Origin: Atopsyche davidsoni
Lineage: Eukaryota > Arthropoda > Insecta > Trichoptera > Hydrobiosidae
Assembly: GCA_022113835.1 (NCBI GenBank)
Contig: JAILWY010000022.1
Coordinates: 5,704,001-5,768,000 of the forward strand
Direction of reading: 5' to 3'
DNA: 64,000 nucleotides
Shown: positions 38,201 through 49,600 of the stretch, one piece after another
Numbering within the stretch: the stretch's first letter is position 1
Layout of the letters: every line of letters starts with the position of its first letter
The notes under the pieces: generated by a model
The model's input: only the letters and a program-made list of their open reading frames with translations
Told to the model about the DNA's origin: nothing
Databases searched by the model: none
Translations under genes and position numbers: made by a program

Positions 38201-40175
38201 TGACAAGTCAGCTCACGTCTTTGTGGACAGCTTCAATTGAGTCGTCAAGTCACTTTGAGCTTTTGAATAAAAATTAACCTCGCACTTAAAAGGACTATTT
38301 TTTCCTATAACTTCTAAATCAAGATTGCCCAAACTTCTGGTGATCTAGATTTCTCTACAGAGTTAAGAAACATGTAGAGGAATAAAGAATATGGCATACA
38401 ATATATTCAGTTATCCTTTCTATAAGATTGTAAGCCCCTGGACTCCATTTATCTCACTACACCGGTTCTTAAATTCTACGATACATCTGACTTCAGACTG
38501 AGACTCATGAGAAGCTCTTTATATCTCTAATAACTCGTTTTGAATAAATGAATATGATTTTGACTTTTCAGATTTGCTATCATGTCTAACTATACGGAAA
38601 GGCCAATGCTGAGTGCGCAGCAGCTGATGTCCTGCAACAGCCGAGGCCAGCAATCCTGCCACGGAGGACACCTGGACAGGGCTTGGCTCTTCATCAGGAA
38701 GTTTGGGTATGTCTTCCCGCAGCTTTCCTCGGATCTGTTCTCTTCTGTCATCAATTTAAATGTAGAAATACACCACCTTTTACCAAATATAAATAATATA
38801 TACTAACATACCCTCCATTAGTCAACAAATTGTAACAATGTTTTTGAAAATCATGTGGCGTCAAGAACTGAAAGAATATGAAGACATGAAGAATCGTTTC
38901 CTTCATCCAATGCTGTTGTTGGTGTATTAATAGTAACCGTACAATCACACAAGCTTATTCCTAGTTTCTTCACTTTGTGTTTGAGATACTCAGTATCTGT
39001 ACGAGAATGGTCAAAAATTCAGGGTACAAAGGAATTCAGCTGATAAAATATCACTCAAGATGAGGGTGGCTTGGTGTGACTTGAAAATTACTCTAACTTC
39101 CTTCTTGAATTCCAGATTGGTGGATGAGAACTGCTACCCGTACACGGCCAAGGACGAGAACTGCAAGATAAACCGCAAGGGAACATTGGAGTCTTCGGGT
39201 TGCGCGCTCCCTGGCAACGGACGCGTCGGTCGCTACCACACTTCGCCTGCCCACCGCCTCGGCAACGAGACTGACATCATGCACGAGATTATGATCTCCG
39301 GACCAGTGCAAGGTAAGTGCAAGGAGTGCAGCTGAAGATAGACAGAATTTTAATACCTACCTTGGGAAAAAGGCCCATTCTCATTATAAACACATTGATG
39401 TAAAGGTTGTTTTTCTGCGGTGATTCACTGGTAGAGCCTTCTTGACAATTGTGTTCAGGTCTAGGGTATTTAAAACAATAAGGAAAAAACACAGAACTTC
39501 ACCAGATGCTTGCGTGTTGTAAGAAAAAAATGCCAACGATTTCAATTCTTGGTGAGATCTCTTTATTAGGGTTTTCAGTCTTCACAGATGACCTTATCTT
39601 AGAATTATTTGATTGTTCTTTCTTTCCAGCAACCATGAAGGTCTACCAGGACTTCTTTGTGTACAACGGAGGCATCTACCAGCACTCCCGCTATGTCATC
39701 CCTGACAAATTCGGATACCACTCGGTCAGAATTGTGGGATGGGGAATTGAAGAAGGAATCAAATACTGGGTAATTATATGCACATCATTTCTTGTCTTAT
39801 GATTTCAATTGACCAGCTTTAAAGTTAATTGAAATCGCCAAAGCCCGCAAAAATATTAGAAGACTTAATTTAATTATACATGGTGACCTTGTAGCGTTAT
39901 GAAAATATTTGTTTGTTGCAATCCATCAGTTCAAATGCCATGCAACTTGGTGTCGACAAAATCTAACAGCCATAATAGCTAGCAACATTTGCAGTGCTCC
40001 GACTTAAGAATGAATTATTATTTTCCAGTTGGCTGCCAACAGCTGGGGCGAGAACTGGGGAGAGGACGGCTATTTTAGAATCATCCGCGGAATCAACGAG
40101 TGCGAGATCGAGACCTTCGTCCTGGGAACGTGGGCTAACACCCCCGAGAAAAACAACAACAGAGTTAGGATATAG
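30762..40175 (+). CDS. Swim: TINAG-like / Swim secreted cathepsin-B-like pseudoprotease, 5' end missing
   Basis: Exons read as 30762-30910, 32174-32360, 37717-37889, 38023-38206, 38572-38706, 39116-39312, 39630-39769 and 40029-40175 (stop TAG). All joints are GT-AG and keep frame, giving 436 visible residues. Residues 1-17 are a hydrophobic signal-peptide core ([14 protein letters not shown]) without a Met, so a short upstream exon with the start codon is missing. Residues about 28-80 are a Cys-rich somatomedin-B-like region (CYCDEFC, then DDCCPDF). A peptidase C1 propeptide-like stretch follows (STWIAANF), then a cathepsin B fold. In [10 protein letters not shown] the catalytic Cys is Ser219 (codon 38169-38171). 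His372 ([10 protein letters not shown]) and Asn392 (NSWGENWG) are kept. Loss of the Cys is typical of TINAG/TINAGL1 and Drosophila Swim (about 431 aa), secreted proteins of matrix or Wnt binding, so this copy should be catalytically dead. Exons are GC-rich at third positions while introns are AT-rich. Intron 2 is 5.4 kb and full of repeats. Confidence 0.93.
31545..31574. repeat. Perfect 13-bp inverted repeat with 4-base loop
   Basis: CTGGAACCTCTCA, loop AGCG, then the exact reverse complement TGAGAGGTTCCAG. It lies in intron 1 of the Swim-like gene. The arms are too short for a microRNA precursor. It may be a transposon fragment or a structured RNA element. Confidence 0.85.
31808..31930 (-). 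mobile_element. LINE 3'-end-like repeat in Swim-like intron 1
   Basis: CTCCTCATAGGAGGTTGGCG followed by CAGTGTTCATGGTTTTTC and AGTGTAGTGGGTCC, a truncated copy of the family. Confidence 0.6.
32045..32110 (+). repeat. 11-12 bp minisatellite before Swim-like exon 2
   Basis: Six imperfect copies of a TTGAGCGTGAC-like unit (variants TTGAGTGTGAC, TAGAGCGTGAC) end 63 bases before the first base of exon 2. They lie in intron 1, in the zone where a branch point would be expected, and such arrays often vary in length between individuals. Confidence 0.85.
32505..32555 (+). repeat. B-box-bearing SINE fragment
   Basis: GATGTGGGTTCAAATCCCAC is a good B-box stem-loop. The upstream half is weak. Similar fragments: 47745-47780 (CGAGGTCGAATCCCATCTGT) and, on the minus strand, 55585-55625 and 56060-56095 within barentsz introns. 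Confidence 0.5.
32645..33200 (-). repeat. 550-bp interspersed repeat, copy 3 (inverted)
   Basis: Reverse-complement copy within Swim-like intron 2: begins GGCGAAATCGCGTCATTTAA and ends with AAAAAAACTCGATTATGG and CTAGACCCTTAAATA. Confidence 0.75.
33763..33836 (-). repeat. tRNA-derived SINE head in Swim-like intron 2
   Basis: Minus strand GCGGTTGGCTCGGTGGTTAG (A box) and TCCCGGTTTGACCCCGTCC (B box) with tRNA-like spacing. No full acceptor stem. Confidence 0.65.
34095..34195 (-). mobile_element. LINE 3'-end-like repeat in Swim-like intron 2
   Basis: Truncated copy with CCTCTCCTCGAAGGAGTTGG and CAGTGTTCATGGTTTTTTAA. A shorter trace of the same family lies at about 55438-55500 in barentsz intron 13. 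Confidence 0.55.
35440..35570. mobile_element. Fold-back element, second copy
   Basis: CTGGGACCATCTTCAGGGG is followed 30 bases later by its near complement GTCTGAAGATGGTGCCGG, and the right end reads AGCTCAACACCCAAGAAATC, the complement of the 25.3-kb left end. Confidence 0.7.
35634..35750 (+). repeat. GGCGAAACCGGTCAC repeat family, copy 4
   Basis: GACAGAGAGTACTTGGTGGA, CAACGTGAAAGGTTGGCGAA and AAATCACTCAAGTATTTAAG, in Swim-like intron 2. Confidence 0.75.
36005..36170 (+). repeat. GGCGAAACCGGTCAC repeat family, copy 5 (fold-back form)
   Basis: Starts TTTAAATAAAATAAAATACA and GAGTGATT and repeats the complement AATCACTCAAGTATTTTATT 90 bases on, so the ends can pair. The centre is GTTGGCGAAACCGGTCACCA and it ends CACCAAGTACTCTCTGTCAA. 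Confidence 0.75.
37008..37075. mobile_element. Fold-back element, single arm
   Basis: GGTTTCTTGGGTGTTGAGCA and GACCATCTTCAGGGC. The other arm is not present. Confidence 0.6.
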
Positions 40176-40291
40176 GGAATCTCACCGAACGCGGAAACCG
40201 AACTGTTCTACGCCATCAACCTCCTTCGCGTTGAAAATATCCCATCTCCATCACAATGCATAAGTAAAAACATAAGTAAGCCAAAATATCC

Positions 40292-40297
40292 AATAAA
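40292..40297 (+). promoter_or_regulatory. Poly(A) signal of the Swim-like gene
   Basis: A canonical AATAAA lies about 117 bases after the TAG stop. A second near match follows at about 40308. The position suits a short 3' UTR. Transcript ends were not seen. Confidence 0.6.
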
Positions 40298-41189
40298 TAT
40301 ACATCACAATAAAAACTGGCGGTACCAGGCAAAGAATTATCAAAATGATAAAACTAAAATGATGCTAATGTAGTGCAGATCTAGGATCACAGATGTCACT
40401 AATTCAACTTTTATTTTTAAACTTACATCACTGAATGAACACTTGCAAGATAAAATACATTTTTAATAAATTGTATCAATGTTTCTAGTCACGATTTTCA
40501 GGAAATAATAGATGTACTTTAAAAAGTTTTGAAATATCTGGCTATTGAGATATCTTCATACCTTTGTTATTCCAGATCTACACTCCTACGCGCCCTATCT
40601 ATTTAATTTATCGGACTTTAAAATCTGGATATTGCCTAAATGGTTTATTAATTTTCCGTTATTTATGGACTTTTGGCTTATACAATAAAATCACCATTGC
40701 CTGCCTTACATGGGGAGATTTATAATTCTTGGTGATTATCCATCCGGTGATCTACACTGCCAACATTGTTACGTAGAAATATTTTTTATACGTAAAAATT
40801 ATTACTTTCACCAATGCGAAAACTTGGTTCTTTCGTATTATGTAAGTTTTTTTTATTCTCTTTCCTTTAAAATTTATTATTTTTATAATGAAACCATGTG
40901 TACGTATGTACAAATTTTACCAATGTTTGAAAAGCCTGCGTGTCTTTTCGCAAATAGTTTAAGATGAAATGTGCCTTTGAGAAAACACGGTTAATAAACA
41001 ATGTACGCTTATCAGAGCTTAAAAAAGGATGAGTATTTATAAATGAAATTATTTTATGTTGGTTTCAAAAACTAACAATTCCCAGAGTTTACTTAAAATA
41101 AAGTATCGTAGGAATAAACACTAAGTCTAATATGTTAAACCCACTTCACTTTCTGTTATTAAAGCAAATATGTCAGTTATGTGGTTCAG

Positions 41190-41362
41190 GAGAGAGTGAC
41201 TCGTCGAGTCGCCTATCTAAGCGTAGGGACTTCAGAACAATACAAAGTCTTCGGGTTCGGAGACACCCACTCTCGACAATCGGTCTGTCTGACACTGATC
41301 TTCAATCAGGTGTGAATGCAGGGACAGGCAACATTACAGTCCTTCAGAGACAGAGATTTTAG
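41190..41362 (+). CDS. Candidate orphan terminal coding exon
   Basis: A 57-codon open stretch ends at TAG (41360-41362) between the converging Swim-like and pallidin genes. It follows a possible acceptor (ATGTGGTTCAG at 41188-41189) and has balanced base and codon use in an AT-rich region. The peptide is Ser/Arg-rich (ESDSSSRLSKRR, TGNITVLQRQRF at the end) and looks like a cytoplasmic tail. AATAAA follows at about 41610. I do not recognise the family and found no upstream exon, so it may be an alternative 3' exon, the end of a larger gene, or a pseudogene piece. Confidence 0.35.
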
Positions 41363-41615
41363 CACGTATTTAGTATTTTAAAACTCCTAACCTTGTTTTT
41401 TATACATGTATAGTGTTAACTTCTTTAATACAAAATATGTATATATTTAGTGTGAAAATGATACATTGAATGAGTGCATATCATTTCATTGATTCGAACC
41501 TCTGATGTTTATAATTTAATCATTTTTATAAAAATATTTTACCGAGACTCTGATTTTTCCCCCTTTTTTGTAACAATTGTATATTTGAGTTTTTCAGTTT
41601 ATATGAAGAAAATAA

Positions 41616-43503
41616 ATATTTCTTGGTTACTATATAATTGGGTGACTGCTTCAAAAAAAAATATTGCAAAGAAAATAATAGAAGTGAACAGAGAAAAATG
41701 TTTTTTTCTCGTAATACTGTGTTTGTGTGATATATTGTAGAAGCATAAGAAAAAAAAACACATTTGTAGATAATATTTTTCTATAATAAAATAAAAAGCT
41801 TTTACTTTCTCAATTTGGCTATGAGCTATCCTCAAACCTATTCCTATACCCTGGCAGTGACAAACTTACTTTAGCTTACGAGTTTCATGAACATCTTTAT
41901 TAAAGTATATAAATGTTGACTTATTCACCCAAAAACACTTAAAACAAACTTTTGAACTACTTTTTTGTCTAGTAGCTAGCACTCTTGCTTGCTGATTATG
42001 AAATCTTAGATTTTGAATTCAGGTGAACTTAATATTAGTGTATGGTATAAAAATATTCATAACGTTGAATAAACATTAAATTATAAAGATAAGGAACAAA
42101 GGAGAAGGTATACTTACAAAATATTTAAGACATATTTATATATATATATAATAAATTTAATATTATAAACCTTTGAATAATTTCAAAGTATACAAAACAA
42201 AAATCATCTTTTATAACTAAAAGGCATATTGGGAATTTGACTAATTTGTTCTTAAAACTAAGAATTTTGATTAAAATAATCTTGGCACTACATTGATAAA
42301 TAAACCATGAACTTGAAGCAGTGGCATGCAATTCATACAAGCAATAAAGCATTGCTTGCCCTAAAAGGTATTGTATTATGTTCGTAGTTATGTTTTCTAT
42401 TATTTTTTCAAGTATTTCGGGAGAATTTTAACACGGGCCTGTATCGGGTCAGAGATAAGTCTAAACACACTAATGCCGACTAAACACATAGTCTCTCTCA
42501 AAAATGTTTTATCACTTTAAATGAGAAAAAAACTTCATGTAAGTATTCTGCATAAGAAATATCTATTAAAAAAAATAATAAGTCTGCAATAAATGCAAAT
42601 CTATATAAAGATTAACAATCGCCAAAGTACAGATTGGGTCTGACGGCTGAAATTCTTTAATATCTTTAAGGATGAATTTTTTAAAATGTGGAGATAGTTG
42701 CAATATAAAGATAGATTATGATTGATCGAAACAATTAATAGGATTGCATTATTTATATACAGAACGATTACTTGTCAAAGAGACAGTATTAATAATGCAC
42801 CGTCTTAAAGAAACACATCATGAATAAATATCACCGCTTCAGATGAAAAAACCTAGTCCAAGAATAATATAGCTCTGCATAATTTGTGTTTACTTTGTAA
42901 ATATTTACGTTTATTTTAAATTAAACTAACCAAGTTATAATATTACAAATATCGTATTATATTGGTTAAACTGGAGATTTTGTTACACATTGTTTTAAAA
43001 TGAGTTTCATTCATATTCTAAACAATATTTTCACAACTACAATTTATTCATATACGTGGGTATGTTAAAGTGTGACATTAAAATCTCCAGCTATACTGTT
43101 TTTTTTAAATTCATAATAAAGAGAATAGATATGATCTACTCGTCTGCATCCAAATCTTAGCCTCTTTACAAAATAACGATTACAATTTTTTCCGGTGAAA
43201 TCGTAAAAGAAATATTGATTTGAATAATATTTTTCTAAAAAAACTTATAATACCACAACCTGGTTGGTTTAAATTTAAAAAAATGCATTATCACATTTTC
43301 TATATTAAAAAAATGAAAGTAAGATTTTTATTTAAATTAACAATCAACCTTTTCATCCATCTTTCACTTGTGGCCCCCATATCTGAATAAGTCAGTTTAT
43401 AACTAGAATTTTCATAAGTATAATCTGAATACATAGTGCTTTCATTTTCACATATTAATGAGTTGAAAAAACCTGAAATGTCGAAGAAGAAGTGGCAGAG
43501 CTG
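41616..43503. other. Intergenic between Swim-like and pallidin 3' ends
   Basis: AT-rich, includes the likely 3' UTR of pallidin (minus strand) near 43500 and a diverged CAGTGGCATGC end at 42320. Nothing coding is seen. Confidence 0.55.
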
Positions 43504-45951
43504 CTACGTGGTCCTCGGGGGAGGCTGCTGCGATGAACTTCCTCCGATAAGTCTCTGTTCTCTGTCCAGCTCCTGCACGTGAGCTGTGTGCCGGTGCATT
43601 GCTTTGTTAAGGACATTATGTGATCTGAGCTGTTAAAAAAACACACCACATCAAGTTCACACAAAATTGATTATTATAATCCGCATTTATTACCCGTATA
43701 GACTTTTTGTGATAATAATATATTTTTAAGTAATCAATTCTAGCCACGAGTTTGAATCCAACCTCCATTTCAAAAGATTTATTTTTAAAACTAAGCGTGG
43801 AATTTGAAAAACATTTTTACACAAATATACCCACAGTGGTTTTTGCAAATTGTGATTTTTTTATTTAATGTGAATTGTGAATTTAACAAATAATTGTGCA
43901 AGAGCAGACTCTGACACTTACTCTGAGTTTACTGGACCTCTCATGCAAAGAAGTCATTTGCTTCTTGATGACGCTCAAGCGCTGCTTGCAGTGTGACACG
44001 TCCGCAAACTAAAAACATGCACAATCATCAATACTTTTACAGAATTTACAAATCTTTTCTCCATTAGATTCACATGCAATTTAAGATTTCATAACAACCG
44101 ATGATACAAATTCAATGCAACAAGCTCGGATCTACAAAATATAAACTTACCAGATTCTTTATGGCATCGCTATTCTGCGTATTTTGAAGTTTCAGGTTCT
44201 GATTTGCTACACTTTCTATCAGAAATCTCTGCTTCGTTCTAAAAGGAAAAAAAAAATATTGCAATTAATAAATCTCAAGCATAAACATTTATTTTATTTC
44301 ATATATCAGCATCAATCTGTTTTATTAAAGTCTACCTATTAGCGCTATTATGTTATAGATTCGTAATATTTTATTTCAAATAATAAGTAAAATACTTGAG
44401 TGATTTTTCCACATATAGATTTTAATTGGTGACCGGTTTCAATATTTCTCAAATCCCCGTTAGCCAACACTTTCATTTTAACAATTAATTTCTTAAAATA
44501 GGCTTCAGTACCAGTAGAAATGTCAAAAAACCAACGAAACCTTTGACACCGAAGATTTAAAATGAAATAATTTGCAACAATAATATCATGAATAGACATT
44601 GCGATAATATTTTTTTATAATTATTAGTCATATTCATTTCATAATGAAGTGCAGTAGTGCATATGGCAGGTGAATTTTCATAACTAAAACCATGGGCCCA
44701 ATTCAGAGGAGACTGCAGATATATAACAACCCATTAGTACTAAAAAATGTAAAAGTAAGTTGACTATTGTAATATAATTAATTAAATATAAAAATATACG
44801 GAAAGATTTCTATTAGAAAGACTGTACGACCCTATTTGTAACCATACTAAGGTCCTAATTTAGGTTAGGTAAAAAATTATTATTATTAATAAAAATAAAA
44901 ACCTGCATCCTCAGTATATTTTATACTGTGGATCTTTCGAACACATTGGTTCATTGCTATGAGGAGACCACAAAATATCTTCTTCAGTGGCCTCATTCTT
45001 CGAGAGAATATAAATGGCCACACTTGTGGGTTTCTACCAGATCTGGTTGTGCAGAACAATCAAGTTGAACCAGTGAATAAAAGCATTAAAAAAACACGCC
45101 CCATGAGTTGCGAGTCCCTAGATTCCACTCGGCTTAAGCCACCGGTCTCTGAATCAGAGATTTCCACGCCTTTAACAGCCTTGAGTTATATCGTGAGGAT
45201 TGTTTTCAAATTATTCCCTAAGCACCAAAATGACACAGAATTCCCATTTTCCCAACGATATACTTTTAAACAGATTTTGTGACTATTGCCATGTAACCGG
45301 AAGAAATCTTTACAAAATGGTGCAAAAATTGTTACATTTTGAAAAAAGCATAGTACGAGTAATGAGTATGAGAAAGTAACATACAAATTTAAACTATCAA
45401 AAATAAATATTAAGATCGGTTTGTAAAAATTTTAGTCTTTGAAGACACCTTAAAATATTATGAGTGTGAAATTAATAAATTGTAGTATCGTAAAAAAAAT
45501 GTCATATAGATTGAATGAAAACATTACTGAACAAATTTTAATACGTACGTTAGTTCTAATAAGTTTTCTGACACCTTTACTAACGGCTGCTGGTATATCT
45601 GAAGCAGGCCATCAGATAAGTTTTTGACTGTTTCATCAGTAGCTAGCGTTTCTGGTTCTCTGAAAATAAAAATAAACAATTTATTACGTGATATTTATTT
45701 TATTTTACTACTGATAAAAATAATTTTGGATTTTAACGGTTATTGTTAAATTTTAACTAAATATAGACAAATTTTAAATTTTTGCATATAAAATCCTAAA
45801 ACAAATGTTTTCCGACAAAGTGCAGAGTTATAGAAAAATATAAATTTTAAATGTAGGTAGAATAAATTATTGCAAACAGACTTTTAAAGCATGAAATAAA
45901 CGATAATTAATCATGATTACACTATCAATATTGCAATTACCTTGTCTCCAT
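43504..45951 (-). CDS. BLOC1S6: Pallidin, BLOC-1 complex subunit 6
   Basis: Five exons on the minus strand: 45951-45941 (only 11 coding bases, MET plus two bases), 45659-45549, 44238-44151, 44008-43922 and 43629-43504 (stop TAG). All introns are GT-AG and frame is kept, giving 140 residues. It resembles pallidin throughout: an early DGLLQIYQQPL segment (vertebrate GLLSHYLPDL), a coiled-coil middle, then FADVSHCKQRLSVIKKQM and TSLHERSSKLRLR, matching the vertebrate YHAKLVNIRKEM..LHEKTSKLKKR block, and a charged helix ending QELDREQRLIGG. Pallidin is a small coiled-coil subunit of BLOC-1, which acts on endosomes in biogenesis of lysosome-related organelles such as pigment granules, and in flies at synapses. 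It is slightly shorter than the human protein (172 aa). It converges on the Swim-like gene and is head to head with barentsz. The assignment rests on remembered family motifs. Confidence 0.85.
44380..44480 (-). repeat. GGCGAAACCGGTCAC repeat family, copy 6
   Basis: Inverted, diverged copy in pallidin intron 2: AAAATACTTGAGTGATTTTT, then GGTGACCGGTTTC. Confidence 0.65.
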
Positions 45952-46677
45952 TTTCAAAACATGATAATAGAAAAAAACTTTTAGTATAGTTTTCGAAATA
46001 ACCTGACGTACGCGTATGACATTTCTCTATGTCAGAATTGAGCATAGAGCATAGAGCAAAGTTCTTTTTTCAAAATTATATTTGTAACAACTAGGAATAA
46101 AGGCCTCACACACGTAGCAACAAATAGTGCCACCAACTTGCAGCTAGCCAATAGCGTCATACATTGTGTTGTTTACTAGCAAAACCATAAATAAACACCC
46201 AAAATAAAGGGACGCTATTGGCTAGCTGCAAGTTGGTGGCACGATTTGTTATTACGTGTGTCAAAGCCTTAATTAATAATTATTTGGCTGCACTAAGCAG
46301 CCAAATGTAGATTTAAAAAAAATAGGGTGTTCAAAAATAAGCAACAAACTTTGAAAAATTTTTATATATTTTTTTAAAAATTGAAGTAATATCAAATAAA
46401 TAAACTTTTCATTTTAATTTTAAATAAATATTAAAAACGTTTACATCTATTTAGTAATTATTTAAGTAAACATTCGTGTATCACCAATGGCTCGTGCTGT
46501 TCTGTTGTCTATGGTGTATAAATCCAAAAGGAGGAGAGCACGTAATTTTTGACATTTTTGAGACTACTCCCGTAAAACTTGACTCCTTTGCAAATACCTG
46601 GCGCCGTGTCGAAGTTTTAATACTATCGCCGTTCCGTCGGGATATCCCTCGTCTTATTAAAGACCTCAGCACAAAAT
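45952..46677. promoter_or_regulatory. Shared intergenic (bidirectional promoter) region of pallidin and barentsz
   Basis: The start codons of the two divergent genes are 726 bp apart, so both promoters and 5' UTRs must lie here unless there are upstream non-coding exons. The region is AT-rich, has no obvious TATA arrangement, and contains a palindromic MITE at 46100-46270. The roughly 400 bases before the barentsz ATG become less AT-rich, which fits a 5' UTR. Confidence 0.55.
46100..46270. mobile_element. Palindromic MITE in the shared promoter
   Basis: The left arm 46100-46158 and right arm 46211-46270 are near-perfect reverse complements. Each contains GTGCCACCAACTTGCAGCTA or its complement, and CAATAGCGTC or GACGCTATTG at the inner end, around a 52-base loop. 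Outer ends are AAGGCCTCACACACG and CGTGTGTCAAAGCCTT. Related half-elements with the GACGCTATTRGCTA core lie at about 13795, 63111 and 63351. It has no coding capacity. Confidence 0.88.
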
Positions 46678-49600
46678 ATGTCATTAGCGAGACGTCGTAA
46701 AGAGCGCACGGATTCCGGTGAATACTCCGACGCTTCTTATGGAAGTGACAACCGTATAAATTCCGGCAATGTAAGTTTATTGACTTTAAAACTAACCCAC
46801 TCTCCACCGGCGCCGTTTTAAAGCTTGGTCTTTGCGATTGTAGATTTTCAGGTTATTTTTTTTAACACGCATTGCAATTTGCACTAATTTATGACAACAA
46901 TGAGGTCACGAGCGCAGTTTTTATGCTGTGTATTTTGTCTTGTCAGCAGTCGCTTCTTCGCGATGTTTTCACCGGTGAACGTCAATATCTGAGGTTTATT
47001 TTTGATATTCCAGGAAGGCGGAGACAACGGAGACTCGGAGTATGGATCCGCAGAACACAGTGGTTCTGATCTCTCAGAGAGGGAAAGAGGAGATGGACAG
47101 GTATTTAATATGTATTATTTTAATTTTCAAAAAAATCAAGTGGACACATTCGAAACCATAAAATTAAAACCATGTTTTATAAGTTACAAACAATAAAAAA
47201 CTAACAAATAAGTTGAAAACAAATACTTATTAAAAAAAAGAACACTTAACCTCATAGTTTTTTTTTTACACACAGCAAGCCCTGATAAAAATATCCTGTC
47301 AATACTATTCACACCTGCTCATTTACTTCAAAACATGATTTATATTGTTAGCAAAATCAAAACTTTCTTATCTGATTTTAACACCTACCAGGTCTATTTG
47401 CTCAATTATCTTGAATTGATGGAGCACAGAGGTAATCTATTCTCATTGATCGTCATCTATCAGCATCTGCTAAAATCTATTTCGTCTCAGTAGATTGCAT
47501 GAAAAAATATTTTTACTGATCAAAATTGCATTTTAGATAGGAATCTGAAACTGAAATAAATATATTATTAAAAATGACATGTATCGATTTAATAAACAAT
47601 AAATTTTTGACCGATCAGATGACAGCATTCTACCCTTACTACCATAAATAAAGCATTGAATATTTTTTTAATTAACGATTCAGATATGACAAAAACGGTT
47701 AAAATCATTTTTTTAAGACAAGTGGTTTTAGGTACTAGGATCCAATACTCATGGGCACGAGGTCGAATCCCATCTGTGTCAACGTTTCATATGTGAATCG
47801 TTTATTTAATACAATTATTTTAAATACAGTATAATTCATGGAAGTTTTTTGTTTACTGCAGTGATACCAAAATTGTTAGATTTATTTTCAATTGATAAAT
47901 ACTTCAAGTAAAAACAAATCACAAATGCCTTATCTATGAATCGCAAATATAAATAAAACTGATAATAAGCCACACAAATCTTGAGGTCGAGCATTATAGA
48001 TTGGTTTTTTTTTTGCAGGCGATAACTTTATTAACGATTTGCTGAATCTGTTTTAATAATAACGAAATCGGTTAGACATAACCTGTATATTTCCTGTTAT
48101 ACTCATTGAGAATCTTCCAACCCCATTTTTTTTTTTTTTTACTGTCGGCCCCGGGCTGCGCTTTGGTACTACTTCCGGGTGCCGACAGCTGGTCTTTTAA
48201 TATATAATATACAATATAATTATTCACAATTCATTCATTCGTGAGGGGGAGTTTCCCAGGGAGCGCACTTTTCGCTGTTCCCCAGTCTGCCTCCCCTCCC
48301 TTCTATTCGTCTCTGACATTCGTCCTTTACTATCTATGGAGACAGCGTCTCCGTTAGTTGATGCGCTAAAAAACATGAAAGCTGAAAACCATGAAAATGG
48401 TGTCTCGTGCTCTTCAGCTCTCGATCCTCTTCAGCGCTATTCTTGTCTGGTCCGTGGGCTTCTTCTCAGGTCAGAGCTCTGGAGGATATCTGGCGTTGGC
48501 ACCTTGCTCGTCTGGCTTGACCGCTGTCTTGACTACGGAAATCGTCTCTGACGGATTTCCCGTTAAGGGGACGGATCTCCACGGCGGGCATTCTCCGTGA
48601 CGGGAATCGAGGTCTGGTCGCAGAGTCAAGGGGGGTTCCCCTTTTGGCTCTCTTGTTAACAACCGTTGTGAAGCCGCCGTCATCGCTCTTCTTGTCCGTT
48701 ATCATGGTACCGTTTTTGTCTTTGCGGGGGGGGAGGCTCGGGTCTGATTTCCGCTTAGGCGCTGACGCCGCCTTGGCGTAGTTCCGAAAAATCGGAATGG
48801 AAGACTGAAGTGCTGGTCTTAGTGTGGGTTGGGCTGATGGTATAAGTGCAGAGGGGAGGTTCGGGGTCAAGTTAACTCCGTCTTTCCTCTCATGGATTTT
48901 CCTTGAGGGGAGCCTTAGCGCCGGGGCCCGTCTAAACACAGATGCAGCCTTGGCGTTAGTCCCCGGGAGCGAAGCCCGTCCAGTAGGTTTGAGTACTGGC
49001 CTTGTTGTAGAGGCAGGGGTCGTGGTTGGGGTTGGAATTCTTTCCGCGATGATTTTGATCCATCCTCTTGTCGTGGAGCGCAACTTTTCGATACCTACTT
49101 TGAGTCGTGTGCTCGTATTGAGCTTTATTGCCCCCTCCAATTCGCTGGCAACCATTTCCAGCTACCAGGCAAAATACAAGGTTAATTCTGGTATGTTTTG
49201 TTTTGGTGTAGCCATTTTTGCCCTTACGAGGTACTTGGCGCTTATGCATATAAAGATGGCAGTTTTTGCGCCTAGTGATAGGCAAAATGGATGTCGGTAC
49301 AACAGTAGACTCTAGTAGATTGTTTGGAAATCTTCGACTGTATGTGTTGACACTTGCAACTTTCTCTTTTTTAGCAGTTCAGACAAAACACTAAATTACT
49401 TAGAGATAATTCACTGAATCGATCGGATAACATTTCCAGGTCTTGCAATCGATGCACTAAGCACGTATACTGTTCACTGTCAGTCGGATGGCCGATATTT
49501 CTTCTTAATTTTAAAAAATTTCTTCGGAGCTCTCTCTAGTCTATACGTTAATGCACGACGTCACGTAGACTTAGAAATCTTTTATGGCATATGAATATAT

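Noticed and set aside
44959..45282. 107-codon plus-strand frame in pallidin intron 2
   Set aside because: No recognisable domain and no promoter or splice context. It is probably chance.
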